Source: Dryococelus australis (Eukaryota > Arthropoda > Insecta > Phasmatodea > Phasmatidae). From it: 64,000 bases of DNA. Below, piece by piece: positions 57,182-64,000 of the stretch. The notes under the pieces are model-generated. The model did no database searches. It worked only from the letters and a program-made list of their open reading frames with translations, and was not told where the DNA came from. Made by a program: the position numbers and the translations under genes. The stretch is taken from the NCBI GenBank assembly GCA_029891345.1, contig CM057005.1, positions 64,854,760-64,918,759 of the forward strand, given 5' to 3'. Numbering within the stretch: position 1 is the first letter of the stretch; each line of letters opens with the position of its first letter.

Positions 57182-57620
57182 CTAGCTTTTACCCGCTGCT
57201 TCGCGCGCGGCCAAATATTCGGGTGCTCTACCCACTGAGCTACTGCGGCCCCACTATCGGGTTCTCTACCCACTGAGCTACTGCGGCCCCACTATCGGGT
57301 TCTCTACCCACTGAGCTACTGCGGCTCCACTATCGGGTTCTCGACTCACTGAGCTACTGCGGCTCTTGGGAAGGAATTTAAGATAGCCCATAGACAAAAA
57401 CAAAGGATAAATTTTTAACAATGCTTTTTTATGCAGTAATCCTAAGAAAAGTTTAATCCAGTACCTATGCACATCTCTAATCATCATTTTTTGGAACCGT
57501 TTGAGATATTTTACTGGGATAAAAAGTAGCCCATGTCACTCTCTGGGCCTCCAGCTATATTAGTGCAAAAAATCCTGTCGATCCGTTGCTCCATTTTGAC
57601 GTGAAAGGAGGACAAACACA
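57182..57620 (-). mobile_element. Helitron, same family as 13.2 kb
   Basis: On the minus strand the 3' end reads GCGCGAAGCAGCGGGTAAAA then GCTAG, directly before T. A CCGC/GCGG hairpin lies just upstream. Internally it shares ATCTCAAACGGTTCC, GCATAAAAAAGCATTGTTAA and the 38-bp array with the 13.2-kb Helitron. The 5' end is uncertain; the given right boundary is approximate. Confidence 0.72.
57219..57364 (-). repeat. 38-bp tandem repeat with tRNA D-arm-like core
   Basis: Nearly four copies of a 38-bp unit (full units at 57251-57288, 57289-57326 and 57327-57364, plus a partial one). On the minus strand each contains GTAGCTCAGTGGGTAGAG or a close variant. Copies are far more alike here than in the 13.7-kb array. 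Confidence 0.93.
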
Positions 57621-57639
57621 CACACACATCCCAAATACA

Positions 57640-58750
57640 AACAACATTGAAATACAAAACTTATTATCAGCTATTGTGACATCACTTACATTTTTGATAA
57701 AATACGCGAGATAATTATGCAAAACAATAATATAACATGAAACAATTGGGTGGACGCACATAATACGAATAATATCTCTATGAGTTAATATTTTGTGTAC
57801 CTACAACTATAGTTCAACAACGTCCTTCACATCAGAAAAGTATTTATTGGCATTCAAATAGTTTATTTAATAAGGCTGGGTATTTATCAATAGAATTTGT
57901 GGTTTTGAGTAGCGTACTGAACAATCTTGTACCAGCACTGTTTGCAAATTTTATTGCTTACCCCCCCCCCCCCCCCCATGAATATAACATTTTTGGTTTG
58001 ACGTGTATGATATTAATGATTATCAATATTTTTACAGAATAAATTTTGGTTTTTCAAAATTAAGAGTAATATTTTGTATAATTAAATACATGACACAGTG
58101 GAAATGAGAGCATCAGATTCAGCAATAATATACTATACTTTCTTTAGATAAACTTTTAAGGAAATCAGTGGGAGAAACAGAATTACTTTAAGTCGTTTCT
58201 GGATAAAATGGTTCAGTAAAATGTAGGGAGTTTTTGCGGCCATAATTTTTCTAAGCAACTTCATATTACTGTGATAAGTTTATGATTGGTAAGCGACCGG
58301 GATCCACAATAGAACACTTCTATAATGATATTTCTTCGCAGGGTTTTAAAGGGGAAGGCCCATTATCTGCACAATCTGTAGAATAAAGGTGGCAGATTTG
58401 TTCTATCAAGGTCGATTATCAATATAACAAGATTTATTTTCTGTGAGTAGCAAGAACAACACATTTTCGTTGCAACCTTATTTTCTGTATTAGCGAGTGG
58501 AACACATGCTTTTTGATCTATAATAATGGATAATTATTAACACGTAATTTTTATGTTTGGTAAGCTCAATATTATTTTCACATGATTAATTTTATTTTGT
58601 GGCCAGATTTATTTATTTCTTTGAAACAGAGTCCATAATATTTAATATTTTTTAACAATATTTTTATCTTGACCACGTCTTTATATGTCTTTCTATTTTC
58701 TCGTTGTGTGCGTGTACTTACAAGGCCATATGACTATGTATTTTGAAAGT
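57640..58750. other. no gene recognised; poly-C run
   Basis: A run of about 17 C lies at 57961-57977. The rest is AT-rich without recognisable elements. Confidence 0.45.
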
Positions 58751-58755
58751 TGGGA

Positions 58756-58880
58756 CAGTTTTAACACATTGAGGTCTGCGCACATTTACTGGCACTTAAG
58801 ACAAATTAGAAGCGTGTCTCACATATCCACTACTGCAAGAACAACGGTTCTGGTGGTGTGTGTGTTAGAAGCCAAGGTAG
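58756..58880 (+). repeat. dispersed repeat, copy 2
   Basis: Near match of 31711-31850 (ACACATTGAGGTCTGC, TTACTGGCACTTAAGACA, CTACTGCAAGAACAACGG). The match stops where the 58870 hairpin begins. Confidence 0.75.
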
Positions 58881-58901
58881 CACCAGAGTGCTACCTTGGC
58901 T
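58870..58901. repeat. perfect 14-bp hairpin
   Basis: AGCCAAGGTAGCAC (58870-58883) is exactly complementary to GTGCTACCTTGGCT (58888-58901), with loop CAGA. No U-tract follows, so it is not a terminator-like structure. Its position at the end of a dispersed repeat suggests a repeat terminus or a small inverted duplication. Confidence 0.9.
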
Positions 58902-60970
58902 ATGAATGGAGGCTTGCTTCAAGGTCAAAGCAATGGTTTCCCTAAGGAGCCAGAAGCAGATTTGGAACTGACCTGGGCTATTTCCCTTTCTCCCTAAATA
59001 CTGTTATTTTGGCTTGGACACTGCAGCTTGCTCCTATATTTCGAGGCGCAATAGGATTCCAAGCTAAATAAAATTTCACAACTATCACCAACAAAACTTT
59101 ATTTTTATCATCACTAAGAAATATGTTTAAAATGTTTTCAACGTACAACAAATTCGATTAAAAATATAAATCGTTTTGCTCCAAACTTTTTTCCCTGTTC
59201 TCCATCAATCTTACAAAACATTTTAAACTTTATTTCTGTTTTTTCAACACCTTTTACCTAACACTGTAGCTTATGTCTATTCTGATAAGTTAAATATATA
59301 ACAATCTACAAGAAAGTAATTAACGATAGGAAAATCTTACTGTAAATGATTTGTTTCAAAATAATCAACTTGCATCGAAGCATATGCCAGACTCTTGCTA
59401 GTAGAAGAATTCATGTTTGTGACAGAGCTGAATTTTATAATTTCTATTTCAAAACACTTTAAATATATTAATTTTTGTGTTTGTTATCTTCGCCAGACAT
59501 CACAGTGTTGGATCTTGAAGAGCTGTAATCTGTGTGTATATAAAATTAAATATTTTTATTTATATTAAAAATGTTTGTTTGATTCTGTTGGATGCAAACA
59601 TGAAAATTTTAACTGGAGAAACTTTCTTGCAGGCAAGGACGATCAGAGGTCTTTTCGTACCAGCTTCTGTAAAGGTATTCGGGGCTTGTTTTCAATATGT
59701 CCCCCTGGGATGTCACAAAAGTTAGCCAGCAGGGTGTTGTGTCTCCTACACCAACACTGAATTTAAGCAGTATGAGAGGACGAAGGTTTTAACCGGCTGC
59801 CTTGTTTCTTTCCAAAAAAACTTATTCATTTCAGTGCAGGTTTCTTTCATGACGTGTACTTAGCCTATTACCATCAATGTTTAGTTATTATTATTGAAAA
59901 TAAGTCAGTGACATGAGGTATTAAAAAAAAGTAACAAGAGAGACTATTATTTTTAACATGAAGAATTTTTACTATAAAATATTTTTTTCAAAATCAACCT
60001 TATAAGGTAAATATTTACAATGTCACACAAAAATATTCAATTTACAACAAACAGTTATCAAACACTTTATGATCAAAAACAAGCTAATATATATATATAT
60101 ACACATATATCTAACATTTACCAAAAACTGTATGATGAAAAACCATTTAATATTTACAAAGAAACTTTACAAGAGAATCCATATGTTACAAACATTTACA
60201 CACTAAAATACATTTTACAACAATAGTTTAAAAAAAGGGTAACATTTTACAAACATTTTAAGAACTAAATTACCAAACATTTACTAACACTTTTTGAGTA
60301 AAAAAAAAGCAAGTTATTATGTGCAACAAAATATATATTACTATATTTACAATATTATATGACCAAGATCTGCACATAATTTGTACATTTAACTTTATTA
60401 CTGTGTTGTAAAACAATTCAAAACCTTATTATACATATTAAATTAGAAAACAACAATAACAAAAATATATACATACATGATTAATAAAAAAATTACAAAC
60501 TATATCGATGTGGAAGTCGTCTCTTTCCTAACTATATCTAATATTTACAATCTCTAGAGGAGGTTATAAAGATGTGCACTGAAGGTGTTCTTTTAGGGTG
60601 TCAAATCCAGGAATGTATTTGCAGACACTCACACATGCCAAATGACTGCTTACAACACACTTACATGCACGTATATATTCCAAATTTCAGTTATGAAGAT
60701 GTTAATTTCTTCTTTCTATTTGTAAAATGGTAAGGGAAATTGGATCGAAGACACTTGCATCAAGAGAGTTGATACTGAAGTTATGTCATGCCTTACAGTT
60801 AGGCATACAGGTATCAGCGTTGATGGTAGTTATGCAAACAGTTGTAGACAGCTGTAGACAGCTGTGATAAGTGTGGAACGGGAGGTGTGTGTGGTGGCGG
60901 CAGATGGACATCATTGGTGCTGTGAGGTCGATAAATTTATTGTGGTGCTGAAAGTAATATAAGGAGGGAA
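58902..60970. other. AT-rich DNA, no gene recognised
   Basis: The region 60010-60440 is a low-complexity mix of TTTACAA/ACATTT motifs and gives short Asn/Ile/Tyr-rich frames. No RNA gene or transposon ends were seen. Part may belong to the Polinton fossil next to it, but nothing proves this. Confidence 0.4.
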
Positions 60971-60975
60971 AAAAA

Positions 60976-61745
60976 TTACTTGGGTATTCTATAGTGCCCC
61001 CAAGGTAAGGTTGATATTCCATCTGCCTCAATATACTGCTTATCATCCATACCTGACAACACTACCTTTGTTATTTGTTTGGTGTAAACTTGATGAGCAC
61101 ACGAACGGAACTTATATTGGGTACCCAGAACCCTTGTGCAATTTTCGAGGCATTCTCGATCATCCTCGCACCTGAGCGATTGCAACACATTGGGTTTTAC
61201 ACCCTTTTCCTTGCGCATACATTGCTCATTCACAACCATGTATGTGTAAAGCTTATAATGTAAACCCACAAAGTGTGTGATTATGTGCCCGCATTTCGTC
61301 TTTCATCACACCGGTTGGGCCTTTGTTATTGTAACGGATTCCTTGAGGATTATAGAGCGCATAGTTGGATGTATCAAACCGCACATTTAAATCTGGGGTA
61401 ATTAGTTTATAGATGTCCTCACAAGCAACATAATAGATTAGGGAATCGGTGTCACAAAAGAGGAGGTACAAAGCCAGCAGAAGAAATTTAGTTCATGTGT
61501 ACTGATAGTGAAATTGGTATAGAGTTAATTTTGAAAGGTCGAGAATGGCAAAACCAGTGCATAAAGGTTTGTTGAACACAACAGAACTCTTTGACATCTC
61601 GATAAGGACCAAGTTTCCATCGATAATGTGTCGTGCCTGGAATGTAGGATGACCTATCAGATCTGCAGTCCCATAGATCGTGTCATACCTCGAAACGACT
61701 CTGATGTCCCTTTCCCGGCGGACATTCTACATGTGAAATTCGTAT
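60976..61745 (-). mobile_element. Polinton/Maverick fossil (protein-primed DNA polymerase B)
   Basis: Minus-strand segments match the C-terminal half of the Polinton-type family B DNA polymerase. They include a region before the palm motif (FNKPL, FAILDLSK), the DTDSL catalytic motif region (about 61440-61470), and the C-terminal part (GVKPNVLQSLRCEDD, then KQITKVVLSGMDDKQ), ending near 60976. Other Polinton genes (integrase, ATPase, protease, capsid) and the terminal repeats were not found in the window. It is broken, with at least a few breaks, and moderately old. It is a fossil only. Confidence 0.85.
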
Positions 61746-61979
61746 TTTTATCTGCTAGACGAATAAATATTACGTATTTCAATAATTGTAAAAAATAAAA
61801 CATTTTTACAAGTGAATCAAATATGTTTTGTATTTGTGCGATTTTTTCTAAACCATAGTTTGCTTGATTCATATATATACTTGTTGGAATGTTAAATCAA
61901 GGGATTATCTCAGGGACTAAAGAAACTTAATTTCTGGGATATAAAATTTCATCGGTGGGAGTTTGGTAGCAATATTTTA

Positions 61980-62450
61980 ATTCACTGGGAATATGCCAGG
62001 CTCTTGCATAACCTTGGATTGGCAGCAAGGGCGGGCTGTGTGGTCAGGGCAGCTCTTGAGATATTCGAAATAACACGTTCTGGGCTGGGGATGTGTGGCC
62101 TTGGAGAAGAAGTGACTTTTCGGGCGTAGACAGCTCCTGGAGTAGGGGTGGGAGGGATGTCCCTCTTGTGAGGGGTGGAGGGTAGGGGATACCTACAGCC
62201 GAGTGGGGGCAATGTGAAACTCTTGCCAGTCGTCGCCATCTTGCCTTAGTGGGGAAAAAATTGACAATCGTGTTAGACAGGTGAATGACCCCAGGACACG
62301 TCGCTCTGAAGAGGGGTGGAGGTAGGGATGTAGTGAGGTCTGGGGCGGATGACCTTGGGCAGAGCGACACGAAGGTTTCTCGAAGGCTTCCGCCATCTTA
62401 GTACTTTGCCAATTCTCATGCTACATAGATGCAACACTGGTTCTCTCGAC
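61980..62450 (-). repeat. diverged tandem pair, each starting AAGATGGCG
   Basis: On the minus strand two segments of about 155 bp begin CTAAGATGGCGGAAGCC (near 62385-62402) and GCAAGATGGCGACG (near 62232-62246), and each continues to a CTCCACCCCTC stretch. AAGATGGCG is the core of YY1/Pho binding sites. Open frames exist but give Pro/Arg/Ser-rich peptides without a known family. Confidence 0.45.
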
Positions 62451-63500
62451 TTCACCAGGTTTTGGAGTGTGATAGCTGCGATTAATGTTTTATAATATTT
62501 TAATATAAAACTATTTTATCGGGAAATTTTTTTTATATTATCAAGAAAAATACAAATTTTCGTGTGATACTGTGTTTATCATGTAAACCCCATTTATGTG
62601 TTTGGTAGACGAAACTTTGTATGATATTCAACTCGTGTTTGTATTAACAAGTGTGCTCTATTTACCAGACTTTACAGTAAATAATTTGTAATACGTTATT
62701 TTCTAAATAATTCACTTTTATATATTCACGTATTTGTAGGATGAATCAATCGTTAATAGTAGGGAAATAGGTTCTATCAGTAGTAAATTTCAACTCGGTT
62801 GCTTTTCAGATGCCGGCCGCACTACATGTATATAAGCAAGTGCACCTCATATGATACATTCATTCATCGAGTGACATCCGAGGTGGACGGGTGTGATGTC
62901 GGAGAGTTCCCGATGCCATTTCATTACGTGTTTTATTTTGAAACATTCGTTTTGTTTAAAGTTTTACAGTTGAAGTGAATAATCGAACAGTGCTTCACTG
63001 AGCACACAGTCGGACAGACGTGTTTTGGAAGAGGTGAAGTTTTATTATGCATGTTAATCAATTTTTTTTTACTTGTGGATTATGTTTCTGAAGTTCCTTC
63101 TCACCAGTCTCACAGGCAGAACAGATGTGTAAGGTATATATTAGAGGAGTCATATATTATATATATATTTATATCTTGTTGTGGTCGTTTAATATATAGG
63201 GACATTATGTTGTAGATATTTAACTCCATACTTCACACTCGCATAATTGTGTTCGTTCGTTATACTTCTCTCTTGTGTAAATTATATTGCAGCATATAGT
63301 TCGGGGTAGACTATTTCATTTCTTTATGTTTAATTATGTACTGGAGAGTCAAGTAATTCCACTTATTATTCACGTAGATGTGATGTTTTAGAATTTGCGA
63401 TCCAATGCGTGTAATTTATTCATATGTAGAATGCTCTGAAATTCTCTAATGTTTAGTTGCAGTGCGAATAATACTAACTTCCAAAGCCACCTATCTACAA
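62451..63500. other. AT-rich DNA; weak core-promoter-like motif
   Basis: A TATATAAG motif at about 62829-62836 lies roughly 30 bases before CATTCATTC, the spacing of an insect TATA and start site on the plus strand. No exon could be identified downstream, so this is only a weak candidate. Confidence 0.2.
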
Positions 63501-63504
63501 TACA

Positions 63505-63810
63505 CTTAGACCACTCTTGCACAAAACTACACATATATATATATTACACACCCAGTCCCCAACACATCACATCTCAGTCAAGTGTTAGAGCTCAGAGGGT
63601 GAACATCAAACAGACCTGTTCCCCAACCCACAAAAAAGAAACTAATCAATTTGGCCCTTAGTACACTCCTGCACAAAACTCACCGTATATATATATATAT
63701 ATAATGTACCCCTTCCCCAATACATCAAATCTCAGTCTTGTGAGGAAGTACCAGAGCTCCCCACAAAAATAAAGAAAGAATTGTTCCTTAGCACACTATT
63801 GCACCAATTT
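63505..63810 (+). repeat. local tandem repeat, about 130-152 bp unit
   Basis: Three starts, at 63505, 63657 and 63787, share CTTAGNMCACTMNTGCAC. The first two continue with AAAACT, a TA-alternating tract, CCCCAA, then ACATCA and ATCTCAGTC. Copy spacing is 152 and 130 bp. Confidence 0.82.
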
Positions 63811-63829
63811 TTTTTGATCGCTTGAAAAA

Positions 63830-63901
63830 TTAACCCTTTCAATACATTTAACCCTTTCATTAAATTTGACCCTTTCATTAAATTTGACCTGTTCCATTTT
63901 T
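63830..63901. repeat. 18-bp tandem repeat
   Basis: Four copies of an 18-bp unit of the form TTAACCCTTTCATTAAAT start at 63830, 63848, 63866 and 63884. On the minus strand the repeat reads as a Met-Lys-Gly-Leu-like peptide, which explains a 65-residue frame there. Confidence 0.9.
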
Positions 63902-64000
63902 TTATCGGGTTAAGTATTAACCCTTTCAATCAAATCAATAGTCCATCAATGAATACCAATTAAACCCACGTGAAATGAAATCGGCACGCCCCTACTACTC

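Noticed and set aside
59590-59760. Possible small exon with splice-like borders
   Set aside because: A CTTGCAG acceptor-like and a GTAAAG donor-like motif are visible, but the peptide is unrecognised and such motifs are common by chance.

Overview
The window looks like a repeat-rich piece of an insect nuclear genome. It is AT-rich, has no bacterial-style operons, and no host protein gene could be recognised. tRNA-derived SINEs, TIR transposons, Helitrons, a Ty3/Gypsy fossil and a Polinton fossil lie nested in one another. The SINE types and the large unannotated spacers suggest a big-genome polyneopteran such as a stick insect, but that is inference from general familiarity, not a database match. 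Nearly all of the 60+ short open frames are chance frames or scraps of mobile elements.

Layout. 1-6 kb: AT-rich, with one sharp CpG-rich island (about 2.82-3.23 kb) that could be a promoter. 6-12 kb: an old Ty3/Gypsy pol fossil on the minus strand, abutting a broken, intronless DUF7869-type gene, also on the minus strand. 12-32 kb: MITEs, two Helitrons, three tRNA-SINE families, a mariner-like relic, a piggyBac-like MITE, and a CACTG-ended element sitting inside a SINE. 32-43 kb: more of the same, with dense nesting (hAT-type in MITE-A, PIF-type in MITE-A, SINE in MITE-B, MITE-A in MITE-B). 44-46 kb: a PIF/Harbinger element with part of its transposase. 46-57 kb: more MITEs, a Tc1 copy inserted in MITE-A, a 640-bp PIF-type element and a third Helitron. 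57-64 kb: AT-rich DNA with a Polinton-type DNA polymerase B fossil and local tandem repeats.

The main unifying signal is a pair of sister MITE families, here called MITE-A (about 430 bp) and MITE-B (about 410 bp). They share terminal sequence and together occur roughly 24 times, whole or partial. They act as landing pads: a Helitron, a Tc1 element, a hAT-type MITE, a PIF-type MITE and a SINE are each inserted in them, often with clear target duplications. This gives a relative time order. Other notable signals are a 38-bp tandem repeat resembling a tRNA D-arm carried by two Helitrons of one family, and hAT-type MITEs that each carry a conserved cluster of CCAAT/ATTGG boxes.

Limits. Families were assigned by eye from ends, target duplications and remembered protein motifs. 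Copy boundaries are good to a few bases where a target duplication is stated and to about 20 bases elsewhere.
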